A stretch of 64,000 bases of DNA from JAZDPK01 sp043797615 (GTDB taxonomy: Bacteria; Patescibacteriota; Patescibacteriia; UBA11705; JABHMO01), in NCBI GenBank assembly GCA_043797615.1, contig JAZDPK010000035.1, forward strand, positions 1-64,000, read 5' to 3'. The position numbers and the translations under genes were made by a program. Shown here piece after piece: positions 46,555 to 55,324 of the stretch (position 1 is its first letter; the number at the start of each line of letters is the position of its first letter). The notes beneath the pieces are model-generated. The model was not told the DNA's origin, searched no databases, and was given only the letters and a program-made list of their open reading frames with translations.

Positions 46555-49113
46555 ATGCCTACCGTTCAAATTGACATAAGCTCCGGCCAGACTATTTTAT
46601 CGAATCCGATGATCACAATGGGATTGGGAATTATTTTCCTGATTTTTTTGTTTGTCATCGGCCTTAACATTCTCCGATATCATTTGGTCCATCGGGGAGG
46701 AGTGAACGAGGCGTTCCGAAAAAAACTGTTGCTCATCACCGTGCCGAAGGAAAAACCGGACGAGAAAACCGGCACGAACATTACATTGCAGCAGACGCAG
46801 GAAAAAATCGGCGTGATGGAGACTTTTTTCTCGACCATCGCCGGCATGAAGGCGGAAAAGGGATTCAAAGCCTGGCTGCTGGGCCGGCAGGACGTTTTTG
46901 CGTTGGAAATCCTCTGCCATGAAGGGAAAATCAGCTTTTACATCGCCATGCCCGAGAAATACCGGCAATACGTCGAAGAGCAGATCCACGCCCAATTCTC
47001 GAACGCGTACGTCGAAGAAGTTTTCGACTATAATCTGTTCAAGCCGCAATCGATCGTTGCCGGCAAGATGCTGGAGCTCGGCCGCGAATATTTTTTCCCG
47101 ATAAAAACCTATAAAAAATTCGAAACCGATCCGCTCAATTCGATTACAAACGTGCTTAGCAAAGTAAATGAGAAAGACGGCGCGGCGATTCAAATAATCA
47201 TCCGCTCGGCGCACCGCTCCTGGCACGATCTCGGCGCCAGGGTCGCGACGAAGCTGCAGCAGGGCAAAAAAATGAAGCAGGCGATTGCCGAAGCGCGCGG
47301 CGGTTTTTCCGGCTTTTTCCGCGGCGTCAAAGAGGCGATTGTCATAAAAGAACAAAGCAAGCCGCAATCCGAATACCGGCTGTCGCCTATGGAAGGGGAA
47401 GTGGTCAAGGCGATCGAGGAGAAGACCAGCAAGGCCGGCGTCGACGCGAACATCCGAATCATCGTTTCCAGCGCCAATCAGGCGAGCGCGGACAGCTATC
47501 TGACCAATATCGCCAATTCGTTCAACCAATACAACGTTTACAAATTCGGCAACGGTTTTAAAACCACCGGCCGTTCGATGAACAGGCTGGCGCACGATTT
47601 TATTTTCCGCAAATTCGACGAAGGCCGCAAAATTATTTTAAATACGGAAGAACTGGCCAGCTTGTTCCATCTGCCGATCCCGTTCGTCAACGAAGCGCCG
47701 AACATCCGCTGGCTGGAATCGAAGAAAGCGCCGGCCCCGCTCAACATTCCGGCTGAAGGTTTGTTCCTCGGGCTTAACACTTATCGCGGAAAGGAAGTGC
47801 CGATCTACATGAAGACCGAGGACCGCTTCCGCCACATGTACGTGATCGGCATGACCGGCACCGGCAAGACTTATTTCATTTCCGAGCTCGCGATGCAGGA
47901 CATCAACGCCGGCGAAGGCATGTGCTTCATCGATCCGCACGGTCCGGACGTCGAGGAAATCCTGGCGCGGGTGCCTAAAGAGCGGGCCGAAGACGTGATA
48001 TTCTTCGATCCGACGGATTTCGAGCGGCCGATCGCCCTGAACATGCTTGAATTCGAAACGCCGGAAGAAAAAACTTTCGTGGTCAACGAAATAATGAACA
48101 TATTCGACAAATTGTACGACTTGCGCGCGACCGGCGGCCCGATGTTCGAGCAATATTTTAAAAACGCCTGTTATCTCGTAATGAGCGATCCGGCGTCCGG
48201 TTCGACGCTCGCGGAAATTCCGAAAGTGCTGGCGGACGAGGAATTCCGAAAAATGAAATTATCCAAATGCGATATCCCGACAGTAAAAGACTTTTGGGAA
48301 AAGGAAGCGCAGAAAGCCGGCGGCGAAGCGGCGCTCGCGAACATGGTTCCCTACATCACCAGCAAACTCGCGCCGTTCCTGGCGAACGACATGATGCGTC
48401 CGATCGTTTCCCAGCAGAAGAGCACGATCGATTTCAAGGAAGCGATGGCTAAGAAAAAAATTATTCTGGTTAAATTGGCTAAAGGAAAAATCGGCAACAT
48501 CAACGCGTATCTGCTCGGCATGATCATCGTCGGAAAAATATTGATGGCGGCGATGAGCCGCGTGGACATGTCAAAGGAGGAGCGCAAGGATTTTTTCCTT
48601 TACATCGACGAATTCCAGAACGTTTTGACCGAAAGCATCGAATCGATATTGTCCGAAGCGCGCAAATTCCGCCTTGCCCTCATTATCGCGCACCAATACG
48701 TGGCCCAGCTGGTCAAGCCGAACGACACGAAGATCCGCGACGCGGTTTTCGGCAACGTGGGCACGAAAGTCTCGTTCCGCATCGGCGTGGAGGACGCCCA
48801 GCTCCTGGCGAAAGAATTCGCGCCGGTATTTTCCGAATACGATCTGATAAACGTGCCGGCGAAAAACTGCTTTGTCCGCTTGCTGGTGGACAACGCCAAT
48901 CCGCCGGGCTTCAATATGAAAGTCGTGCCGCACGAAAGCATCCCGGGCGTGCCGCCGGCCGATCCGGAATTGGCCAAGGCGATCAAGCAGCTGTCGCGCT
49001 TGAAGTACGGCAAAGACCGCAAAATCATTGAAATGGAAGTCAAGGAAAGAGTGGGGAAAGTTTTGGAGGAAATCAAAGAAGACGAAGATGACGACGACGA
49101 TGAAAATGATTAA
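46555..49113 (+). CDS. VirD4/TraD-like membrane ATPase (type IV secretion family)
   Basis: 852 residues. One N-terminal helix (MGLGIIFLIFLFVIGLNILR), a long N-terminal region, Walker A GMTGTGKT near residue 431, MCFIDPHGPDVEEIL, Walker B FFLYIDEFQNVL near 680 and LIIAHQYVAQL. This is the HerA/FtsK-type coupling ATPase that pumps DNA or protein through a conjugation channel. No other mating-pore genes are in the window. Patescibacteria commonly keep such an ATPase on its own. Acidic tail EDEDDDDDEND. Confidence 0.88.
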   Translation: MPTVQIDISSGQTILSNPMITMGLGIIFLIFLFVIGLNILRYHLVHRGGVNEAFRKKLLLITVPKEKPDEKTGTNITLQQTQEKIGVMETFFSTIAGMKAEKGFKAWLLGRQDVFALEILCHEGKISFYIAMPEKYRQYVEEQIHAQFSNAYVEEVFDYNLFKPQSIVAGKMLELGREYFFPIKTYKKFETDPLNSITNVLSKVNEKDGAAIQIIIRSAHRSWHDLGARVATKLQQGKKMKQAIAEARGGFSGFFRGVKEAIVIKEQSKPQSEYRLSPMEGEVVKAIEEKTSKAGVDANIRIIVSSANQASADSYLTNIANSFNQYNVYKFGNGFKTTGRSMNRLAHDFIFRKFDEGRKIILNTEELASLFHLPIPFVNEAPNIRWLESKKAPAPLNIPAEGLFLGLNTYRGKEVPIYMKTEDRFRHMYVIGMTGTGKTYFISELAMQDINAGEGMCFIDPHGPDVEEILARVPKERAEDVIFFDPTDFERPIALNMLEFETPEEKTFVVNEIMNIFDKLYDLRATGGPMFEQYFKNACYLVMSDPASGSTLAEIPKVLADEEFRKMKLSKCDIPTVKDFWEKEAQKAGGEAALANMVPYITSKLAPFLANDMMRPIVSQQKSTIDFKEAMAKKKIILVKLAKGKIGNINAYLLGMIIVGKILMAAMSRVDMSKEERKDFFLYIDEFQNVLTESIESILSEARKFRLALIIAHQYVAQLVKPNDTKIRDAVFGNVGTKVSFRIGVEDAQLLAKEFAPVFSEYDLINVPAKNCFVRLLVDNANPPGFNMKVVPHESIPGVPPADPELAKAIKQLSRLKYGKDRKIIEMEVKERVGKVLEEIKEDEDDDDDEND

Positions 49114-49203
49114 TCGCGAATAAAAACGAATTAAAACGAATTACCAAAGATAAATTTCATTAGAGATTTGTGTTGATTCGTGGTAATTCGCGCGATTCGT
49201 GAA
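49114..49203. repeat. CGAATTA/TAATTCG inverted repeat, second copy
   Basis: CGCGAATAAAAACGAATTAA on the left, TTGATTCGTGGTAATTCGCG on the right; related to 27176-27290. Confidence 0.65.
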
Positions 49204-49243
49204 ATAAAAATTAAAAAATTAAAAAATAATAAAAACAAAAAGT

Positions 49244-49873
49244 ATGTTCGGTTTATTCAAAAAAACAAAAAAGCAAGAAAACAAAAAAACAACGCCAAAA
49301 CAAAATCAAAAACATGAACCGGAATTGTCGTCGAACGAAGTGCTGAACAGCATCGCGAAAATGCAGAAAGAGCTTGACCGGCTGAAGATGGCGATTTCGG
49401 CGCAAAGCAATTTTTCCCAATCCGAATCGACCGATCATATTTTAAAGAGCGCGCTTGAGGAAGTGCGGACGCGGGCGTCTTCGGCCGAGAAAAGCGGCAA
49501 CGAGAAAGTGATCGAGGGCGTTTTTAACGGCGCGAGCATGGTGGGCGGCGACGGCATGGAATACGACGTACCGGCGAACTACGCGTCAAAGTCGAAATTG
49601 GTCGAAGGCGACATTTTGAAATTGACGATCAACAACCTGGGCGCTTTCGTTTACAAGCAAATCAAGCCGATTGAACGCTTGCGGCAGATTGGCGTTTTAG
49701 AACAGGATCCGTTCAATCTGCAATTCTTCGCCTCGTTGAACGGCAAGAAGTGGAAGCTCTTGACCGCCAGCGTTACTTATTTCAAAGGCGAACCGGGCGA
49801 CGAAGTGGTGTTTTTGACGCCGACGGAAAGCGGCAGCCGGTGGGCGGCGGTGGAGAACATTGTCAAGAAATGA
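49244..49873 (+). CDS. Conserved-looking hypothetical protein
   Basis: 209 residues. Lys/Gln-rich N-terminus, a coiled-coil helix (LNSIAKMQKELDRLKMAI), then a beta-rich domain: VIEGVFNGASMVGGDGMEYDV, LVEGDILKLTINNLGAFVYK and GDEVVFLTPTESGSRWAAVE. The latter pattern may be an OB-like or beta-barrel fold. It follows the ATPase gene by 130 bases. Function unknown. Confidence 0.65.
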   Translation: MFGLFKKTKKQENKKTTPKQNQKHEPELSSNEVLNSIAKMQKELDRLKMAISAQSNFSQSESTDHILKSALEEVRTRASSAEKSGNEKVIEGVFNGASMVGGDGMEYDVPANYASKSKLVEGDILKLTINNLGAFVYKQIKPIERLRQIGVLEQDPFNLQFFASLNGKKWKLLTASVTYFKGEPGDEVVFLTPTESGSRWAAVENIVKK

Positions 49874-49883
49874 CGCTAAACAA

Positions 49884-49958
49884 CCTGCCTTCGCATAAGC
49901 TACGGCAAGGCAAGCGCAAAACTGAACCTGCCTACGCAAATGCTTCGGCAGGCAGGCG
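49884..49958. repeat. Two CCTGCC elements side by side
   Basis: 49884-49916 (CCTGCCTTCGCATAAGC...CAAGGCAAG) and 49927-49958 (CCTGCCTACGCAAATGC...GGCAGGCAGG), in ACGCTAAAC / CGCAAAA sequence similar to 6510-6560. Confidence 0.85.
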
Positions 49959-49991
49959 CAAAATTTACGCTAAACCATTAAGAAATAAAAT

Positions 49992-50022
49992 CGAAAAAGG
50001 AGGATAACCGCCTCTTTTTCGT
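49992..50022 (+). terminator. Intrinsic terminator
   Basis: CGAAAAAG-G-AGG pairs with CCT-CTTTTTCG. Confidence 0.75.
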
Positions 50023-50060
50023 TCGTTTGATTTTTATGTTATTGTTTGGTAATATGGGAG

Positions 50061-50200
50061 CACGTGATTAACGGGATAAACCTGCCTGCTCGCCGTCGCG
50101 TAGCCGCTATGGCGGAGCACGGCCGGCAGGCAGGTGAGATTGGCTCGATTAAATAGTCTAGACAATCACGTTTATCGCGTTTATCTCATCTTTATTTTTT
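50061..50200. repeat. GGGATAAACG inverted repeat, copy 4, split by a CCTGCCTG element
   Basis: TGATTAACGGGATAAA (50065-50080), then a 54-bp element (50081-50134, CCTGCCTGCTCGCC ... CCGGCAGGCAGG), then TGAGATTGGCT. The uninterrupted order GGGATAAATGAGATTGGCT is found at 34653-34671. The right arm (CACGTTTATCGCGTTTATCT) follows, ending just before dnaX. Confidence 0.9.
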
Positions 50201-50212
50201 AGAATATTTTTT

Positions 50213-51904
50213 ATGTCCATAGCATTGTACCGCAAATACCGTCCAAAAACGTTTTCCGAAGTGACGGATCAGAATCACATCAAGATCACATTGCAGAATG
50301 AAATCGAAACCGGCAAGATCGCGCACGCCTATCTTTTTTGCGGGCCGCGGGGCACGGGCAAGACCACGCTCGCGCGGCTGGTCGCCAAAGCGGCGAACTG
50401 CCTGGACATCCAGCCGGGCGGGGAGCCGTGCAACAAGTGCGCGAGCTGCCTCGACATCCTATCGAATCGGGCGCTCGACGTCATTGAGATTGACGCGGCC
50501 AGCAATACGGGCATTGACAACGTGCGCGAGAATATCATCGGCAGCGTGCGCTTTACGCCGGCGAAAAGCAAATTCAAAGTATTTATCATCGACGAAGTCC
50601 ACATGCTTTCGATCTTCGCGTTCAATGCGCTCCTGAAAACGCTGGAAGAGCCGCCGAAGCACGTCATTTTCATCCTGGCGACGACCGAGGCGCACAAAGT
50701 GCCGGCGACGATCATTTCGCGCTGCCAGCGGTTTGATTTTAAAAAAATAATCGTATCCAAATTGGCCGAGCGCCTGAAATGGATCGCCGGCCAGGAAGGC
50801 GTGAGCGTCGACGACAAAGTGCTCTTGCACATCGCCAAGCAGGCGGGCGGCTGCGTGCGCGACGCGGAGAGCCTGCTCGAGCAGGTTTTCTCCCTCGGCG
50901 AGAAGAGCATTTCGCTGGAGCAGGCCGAGCTGATCATCCCGAAATCGGATTACGACGCTTTGTTCAAATTTTTTAAGGCGCTGGCCAGGAAGGCGACGGG
51001 CAACGCCATTGACATCATTGCGAAGATGGCGGCGGACGGCCTGGACATCGCCCAGTTCACCGACGATTTCGTCGAGTTCGTCCGCAAAATTCTAATTTAT
51101 AAAATCAGCGGCCGGCTGGAAGAGCTGGCGCGGGAAACGGATGAAACAGCGGTCAAAGCGATCATCGGCATTCTGCCGGAAGTGCCGGAAAAACAGCTGA
51201 CCGACATGATTTCGAAATGCCTCGGCGCGAAGGAGCTTTTCAGGCAGAGCCACATACCGACTCTGCCGCTGGAAATGGCGGTTTTCGAATTGACCGAATC
51301 TTGCGGATTGGCGACGGCCCCGGATAAAATGAATTGTCCGGAGCCCGCGTTGGAAAAAACTGAAGAAAAAAAAATCAAATTCGCTGACAAGCCGGAACCC
51401 GCTGAAATGAAAGCCGTTGCCGCTGAAAAAGCGGAAATAAAATCGGAAACAGCTCAGGCCGAGCCGGCTGAGCCGGAAACATCGTTGCTTAAGGCGGAAA
51501 TGATGAAAGATGAATTAACTCTGGAAAAAAATGAAAGTCTGTGCTATGCTGGCATTGTTGAAAAATGGCCGAGCCTTTTGAATAAAGTCAGGGAGAGAAA
51601 CATGCCGCTTTACATGTCTTTGCGCATGTCCAAGCCGGTTGGCTTCGGCAACGGCAAGTTGAGCCTGGGATTTCTGTTTGATTTGCAGAAGCAGCGGGTT
51701 GATAATTTGAGCTGCCGGGCGGCGCTGCGAGAAATTCTGCGCGAAGTTTATTCATCGGAAATGGAAGTGGAAACAACGATCGACCATGGCCTGACTTTGG
51801 CGGATCTGCCGAACGGCAGCGGCCAGGCGGTGCGCCGGGATATTTCGCTGGACGAGTCGGTGAATGAATTGGCGAATGAGTTCGAGGGGGAGATAGTTGA
51901 TTAA
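50213..51904 (+). CDS. dnaX: DNA polymerase III subunit gamma/tau
   Basis: 563 residues. Clamp-loader ATPase: Walker A GPRGTGKTT (44-52), zinc module Cys63, 73, 76, 79, DEVHMLS (Walker B), SRCQRF (sensor/arginine finger), domain III, then an Ala/Glu/Lys-rich linker (about 375-440) and a tau-specific C-terminal part. A run of nine A (51366-51374) falls at codons 385-388 where domain III ends. Either shifted frame closes quickly, so a short gamma form could arise by slippage. Confidence 0.96.
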   Translation: MSIALYRKYRPKTFSEVTDQNHIKITLQNEIETGKIAHAYLFCGPRGTGKTTLARLVAKAANCLDIQPGGEPCNKCASCLDILSNRALDVIEIDAASNTGIDNVRENIIGSVRFTPAKSKFKVFIIDEVHMLSIFAFNALLKTLEEPPKHVIFILATTEAHKVPATIISRCQRFDFKKIIVSKLAERLKWIAGQEGVSVDDKVLLHIAKQAGGCVRDAESLLEQVFSLGEKSISLEQAELIIPKSDYDALFKFFKALARKATGNAIDIIAKMAADGLDIAQFTDDFVEFVRKILIYKISGRLEELARETDETAVKAIIGILPEVPEKQLTDMISKCLGAKELFRQSHIPTLPLEMAVFELTESCGLATAPDKMNCPEPALEKTEEKKIKFADKPEPAEMKAVAAEKAEIKSETAQAEPAEPETSLLKAEMMKDELTLEKNESLCYAGIVEKWPSLLNKVRERNMPLYMSLRMSKPVGFGNGKLSLGFLFDLQKQRVDNLSCRAALREILREVYSSEMEVETTIDHGLTLADLPNGSGQAVRRDISLDESVNELANEFEGEIVD

Positions 51905-52059
51905 GCTCAAAGCACAAAATTCAAAATCAGTGCAGCGCAGTCGTGCCAACAGGCTGCACTGCGCTGTCAAAATAAATTTAAAACTAAAAATATAAAATTT
52001 AAAATACTCAAGTCGTTTTACTTTGGATTTTGAGTTTTGGATTTTGCGCTTGATTGTAT

Positions 52060-52133
52060 TCGGGGATCGTCTAATGGTAGGACGCCTGGCTCTGGCCCAG
52101 GTAATCCTGGTTCGAATCCAGGTCCCCGAGCCA
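52060..52133 (+). tRNA. tRNA-Gln (CTG)
   Basis: Acceptor TCGGGGA/TCCCCGA, D stem GTCT/AGGAC region, anticodon stem CCTGG/CCAGG with loop CTCTGGC (CTG), T arm CCTGG-TTCGAAT-CCAGG, G73, encoded CCA. Confidence 0.95.
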
Positions 52134-52277
52134 TGAACTACTCGCGTACGCTCGAGTTCATGGCGCTGCCATAATTACATTGGATAACGCTCGAGTTCAT
52201 GGCGCCGCCATCGCGATAATGAATGGTTGTAAGCGAGTAGTTCATGCAGTGAACCCGAACAAAGAGAGTGGTTCACT
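52132..52277. repeat. Nested repeats between tRNA-Gln and a GIY-YIG gene
   Basis: CATGAACTACTCGC (52132-52145) is the exact inverse of GCGAGTAGTTCATG (52233-52246). Between them a 25-bp unit ACGCTCGAGTTCATGGCG(C/T)... is repeated at 52148 and 52187. AGTGAACC/GGTTCACT (52248-52277) forms a last hairpin 8 bases before the start codon. The first inverted repeat begins inside the tRNA CCA. Confidence 0.85.
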
Positions 52278-52285
52278 GAAAAAAT

Positions 52286-52561
52286 ATGTTGAGCAAATTT
52301 TTTTATGTTTATGTTCTTTTGAGTCTAAAAGATAAAAAGTTTTATATCGGTTTTACAAATGATGTTGAAAGACGGCTGCTTGAGCATCAGCGCGGTGAAA
52401 ACGTGTCGACGGCTAAGCGATTGCCTGTAGCGCTTATTTATTTTGAAGCTTTCCAATCAAAGAAGGACGCACTACGCAGAGAAAGTTATTTTAAAACATC
52501 AAAAGGGAAAACAACTTTAAGACAAATGATAAGAGAAAATTTGCATGATTTAAGTATGTAA
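52286..52561 (+). CDS. Small GIY-YIG endonuclease-like protein (tRNA-Gln locus)
   Basis: 91 residues. FFYVYVLLSLKDKKFYIGFT with the V-Y-V ... Y-I-G core, DVERRLLEHQRG and ALRRESYFKTSKGK. Third member of the family in the window and the second lying directly downstream of a tRNA on the same strand. Preceded by palindromes instead of a ribosome site. Confidence 0.87.
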   Translation: MLSKFFYVYVLLSLKDKKFYIGFTNDVERRLLEHQRGENVSTAKRLPVALIYFEAFQSKKDALRRESYFKTSKGKTTLRQMIRENLHDLSM

Positions 52562-52682
52562 TTTTTTCTTGAAATATTAATGACAAATTGAACGAGACAT
52601 CTCGTTTTTTTGTTTAATAAAATAATTCGCTTATTTCGTCGATTTATAGTACAATATCGATATTAACAATAACAATATTTTC

Positions 52683-53516
52683 ATGAAAAAAAGGAATTTT
52701 ACCTTGATTTTAATCCTTGCCGTCGTCATAACCGCGGCGGCAGGTTTTATCGTATATTCGAAAAGAAACATCGCTGTCGCGCCGCCGCTCATTGGCGTCA
52801 GTTCATTGAAAGCGGACGATGCCGTGAAAAGCCCGTTGGAAATTTTCGGACAAGCGCGAGGAAATTGGTATTTTGAAGCGTCGTTTCCCGTGAAAATTTT
52901 TGACGCGAACGGCGTGCTTCTCGGTTCGACCCCGGCGCAAGCTCAAGGGGACTGGATGACGACTAATTTTGTTCCGTTCAAAGCAACGCTCAAGTTTCCT
53001 CAGCCGTTGACTTCTACCGGAAAAATCATTTTTGAAAAAGACAATCCTTCCGGCTTGCCGCAGAACGCCGATAAATTGGAAATGCCGGTGCGTTTTGAAT
53101 CTTCCGCACCGGCCGCCATGCGCAGCGTTAATCTTTTTTACTACGACGCGTCTAAAGACGTTGATGCCGGCGGAAATTTATTATGTACTAAAAGAGGTCT
53201 TGTTCCGGTCGTCCGAAATATTCCCGTCACAATGTCTCCGATTCAGGATACGCTCAGATTGTTCTTGAAAGGGGATCTGACGCCGGCGGAAAAAGCGCAA
53301 GGCATAACGACCGAATTCCCGCTTTCCGGCATGGAAATGACTGGCGTGGCGCTTAATAGCGGCGTTCTCGCTTTAACTTTCTACGATCCGGAAAATCAGA
53401 CGGGCGGCGGGTCGTGCCGCGTTGGCATTCTCTGGTCGCAGATCAAAGCAACGGCAATGCAATTTCCTGAGGTTAAATCCGTCAAATTCAGCCCTGAGGC
53501 GCTGTTTCAACCCTAA
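52683..53516 (+). CDS. Membrane-anchored Gmad2/GerMN-domain protein
   Basis: 277 residues. N-terminal helix (FTLILILAVVITAAAGFIVY) as anchor or signal; an Ig-like Gmad2 domain about 45-145 (PLEIFGQARGNWYFEASFPV; GDWMTTNFVPFKATLKF); and a GerMN domain about 150-277 (VNLFYYDASKDVD; VPVVRNIPVTMSPIQDTLRL; ALTFYDPENQTGGG; VKSVKFS). Both domains occur in Firmicutes spore-germination and envelope proteins. An extracytoplasmic binding role is likely. The next gene begins 5 bases after the stop. Confidence 0.85.
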   Translation: MKKRNFTLILILAVVITAAAGFIVYSKRNIAVAPPLIGVSSLKADDAVKSPLEIFGQARGNWYFEASFPVKIFDANGVLLGSTPAQAQGDWMTTNFVPFKATLKFPQPLTSTGKIIFEKDNPSGLPQNADKLEMPVRFESSAPAAMRSVNLFYYDASKDVDAGGNLLCTKRGLVPVVRNIPVTMSPIQDTLRLFLKGDLTPAEKAQGITTEFPLSGMEMTGVALNSGVLALTFYDPENQTGGGSCRVGILWSQIKATAMQFPEVKSVKFSPEALFQP

Positions 53517-53521
53517 TTTGT

Positions 53522-54769
53522 ATGATTAAAAGCGACAAATACGATGTTTGCGTCGTAGGCGGCGGGCCGGCCGGCATGATGGCGGCGATCAGCGCGGCGG
53601 AAGCGGGCGCTAAAGTTATTTTGATTGAAAAAAACAAAGAGCTGGGGAAAAAACTTTTGCTCACTGGCAACGGCCGCTGCAATTTAACGAACGCTGAATT
53701 CAATCTGAAAAAATTGACGGAAAATTACGGACTGAACGGCAAATTTTTATTCCACGCTTTTTCCGAGTTCGGTCCGGCTGAAACGATCGAGTTTTTCAAG
53801 AGCATCGGCGTTAAAACGAAAGTGGAAGAGAATAACCGGGTTTTTCCGGTCAGCGAAAAAGCGCTTGATGTTTTGAACGCGCTGAAAAAATGTTTGGCGA
53901 AAAATAACGTTGAGGTCGTTGCCAGCGCCGCAGTCGCGAAAGTTATTTCGAAAAAAAATGCGATTGAAAAAATAATGATCGGCAACGAAGCGGTAACGGC
54001 GGATAAATATGTTTTCTGCACCGGCGGCAAATCTTATCCGCAAACAGGATCAACCGGCGAAGGATTGGATTTGATTGCAAAAATCGGGCATAAGATCAGC
54101 GACCTGGCGCCGGCGTTGGTTCCGATAAAAATCAAAGAACATTGGATAAAAGACTTGCAAGGACTGGCGCTGAAAAACGTGAAAATCAGAGTTAAGCAAA
54201 ATAACGCAGTCCGGTTTCAAGAGACCGGCGACATTTTGTTCACGCACTTCGGAATAAGCGGACCGGCCGGGCTGAATGTCAGCAAGTCAATCGGCGAATC
54301 AATGAAAAAAGGCGATGTGAAAATTAGCATTGATCTTTTCCCGAATTTAAATCTTGAGGAATTGAACGATAAAATAAAAAACGCGATCGATGAAAACCCG
54401 AAAAAAGCGTTTAAAAATATTTTGTCCGAATTGATTCCGCAAAGATTGGTTCCGATAATTTTTGGAAGCGCGAACCTGTCCGTTGACGCTACGGCCGCCA
54501 ATATCGCGAAAGACAAGAGGGGACTGATCGCGAAAATTTTGAAAAATATTGAAATGACGCCGATCGGTTTGCTTGGCTTTGACAGCGCGATGGCGACGAG
54601 CGGCGGCGTGTCGCTGAAGGAAATCGACGACAAGACGATGAAATCGAAGATCGTTTCCAATTTATATTTCTGCGGCGAAATGATCGACATCGACGGCCGC
54701 ACCGGCGGATTCAATCTGCAGGCGTGCTGGAGCACGGGGCGTTTGGCGGGGAGGAATGCGGCCCAATAA
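53522..54769 (+). CDS. HI0933/BaiN-family flavoprotein
   Basis: 415 residues. FAD-binding Rossmann motif VVGGGPAGMMAAISAA (residues 11-26), ELGKKLLLTGNGRCNLTNA (family hallmark), CTGGKSYPQTGSTGEG, ILFTHFGISGPAGLNVS and C-terminal NLYFCGEMIDIDGRTGGFNL. Known relatives reduce flavin-dependent substrates (BaiN) or have unknown function. Cytoplasmic. Near-overlapping with the GerMN gene, so cotranscribed. Confidence 0.92.
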   Translation: MIKSDKYDVCVVGGGPAGMMAAISAAEAGAKVILIEKNKELGKKLLLTGNGRCNLTNAEFNLKKLTENYGLNGKFLFHAFSEFGPAETIEFFKSIGVKTKVEENNRVFPVSEKALDVLNALKKCLAKNNVEVVASAAVAKVISKKNAIEKIMIGNEAVTADKYVFCTGGKSYPQTGSTGEGLDLIAKIGHKISDLAPALVPIKIKEHWIKDLQGLALKNVKIRVKQNNAVRFQETGDILFTHFGISGPAGLNVSKSIGESMKKGDVKISIDLFPNLNLEELNDKIKNAIDENPKKAFKNILSELIPQRLVPIIFGSANLSVDATAANIAKDKRGLIAKILKNIEMTPIGLLGFDSAMATSGGVSLKEIDDKTMKSKIVSNLYFCGEMIDIDGRTGGFNLQACWSTGRLAGRNAAQ

Positions 54770-54991
54770 TGTAGCGGCGTATAATTATACGCCGCATGTC
54801 CAGACAAATTGTTTATTGGTTGATTCCTGAGATTATAAAAAATACGGCGCAAAGGCGCTGTTTTTTGTACTGATTTTTAGTAAATCCGAAAATATGCTAT
54901 GATAGTATTAACAAAATTAATCATTTCGCTTGAAGCGCGTGAATTATCAAAAGAAGATTTTGGTGATTGATCGCCTTTAAGCGTTAAAACT

Positions 54992-55267
54992 ATGTTAAAA
55001 TGCGATTGCAACGGCACTTGCCTGAAAAAAGCGCTGCGTTTCAGCCTGTTTCTCGTCGTTCTATTCGTAATTTGTTTTTTCTGGTATTGGGCAATGCCGG
55101 CGGCGCAGGATTTGATGCTGCAGCAGATGCAAATGTCTTTTTTCTGGTTTACCGGCATGAATATTTTGAGTTTTATTCTCGGCGCGGTCCAGACGTTCAT
55201 CTGGGGCATGATCATCGCCGGGCTGTGGAAACTGATCGTCGGCTGCTGCTGCGAAGAGAAAAAATAG
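54992..55267 (+). CDS. Small two-helix membrane protein
   Basis: 91 residues. Cys-rich N-terminus (LKCDCNGTCLKKALRF), two long helices (LFLVVLFVICFFWYW and LSFILGAVQTFIWGMIIAGLW) and a Cys-rich end (VGCCCEEKK). DUF5676-like architecture is possible. The Cys at both ends on the same side may bind metal. Own terminator follows. Confidence 0.7.
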   Translation: MLKCDCNGTCLKKALRFSLFLVVLFVICFFWYWAMPAAQDLMLQQMQMSFFWFTGMNILSFILGAVQTFIWGMIIAGLWKLIVGCCCEEKK

Positions 55268-55272
55268 GATTC

Positions 55273-55305
55273 AAAAAGCGCCTGCCTTTCGGCGCGGGCG
55301 CTTTT
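55273..55305. terminator. Intrinsic terminator
   Basis: AAAAGCGCC pairs with GGCGCTTTT; lies between convergent genes and could serve both. Confidence 0.8.
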
Positions 55306-55324
55306 CATTTCGGAATGATTCGCT

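Noticed and set aside
52140..52215. 39-bp-period direct repeats as a CRISPR remnant
   Set aside because: Only two units, each partly palindromic, and no cas genes; fits the other palindromic repeats.
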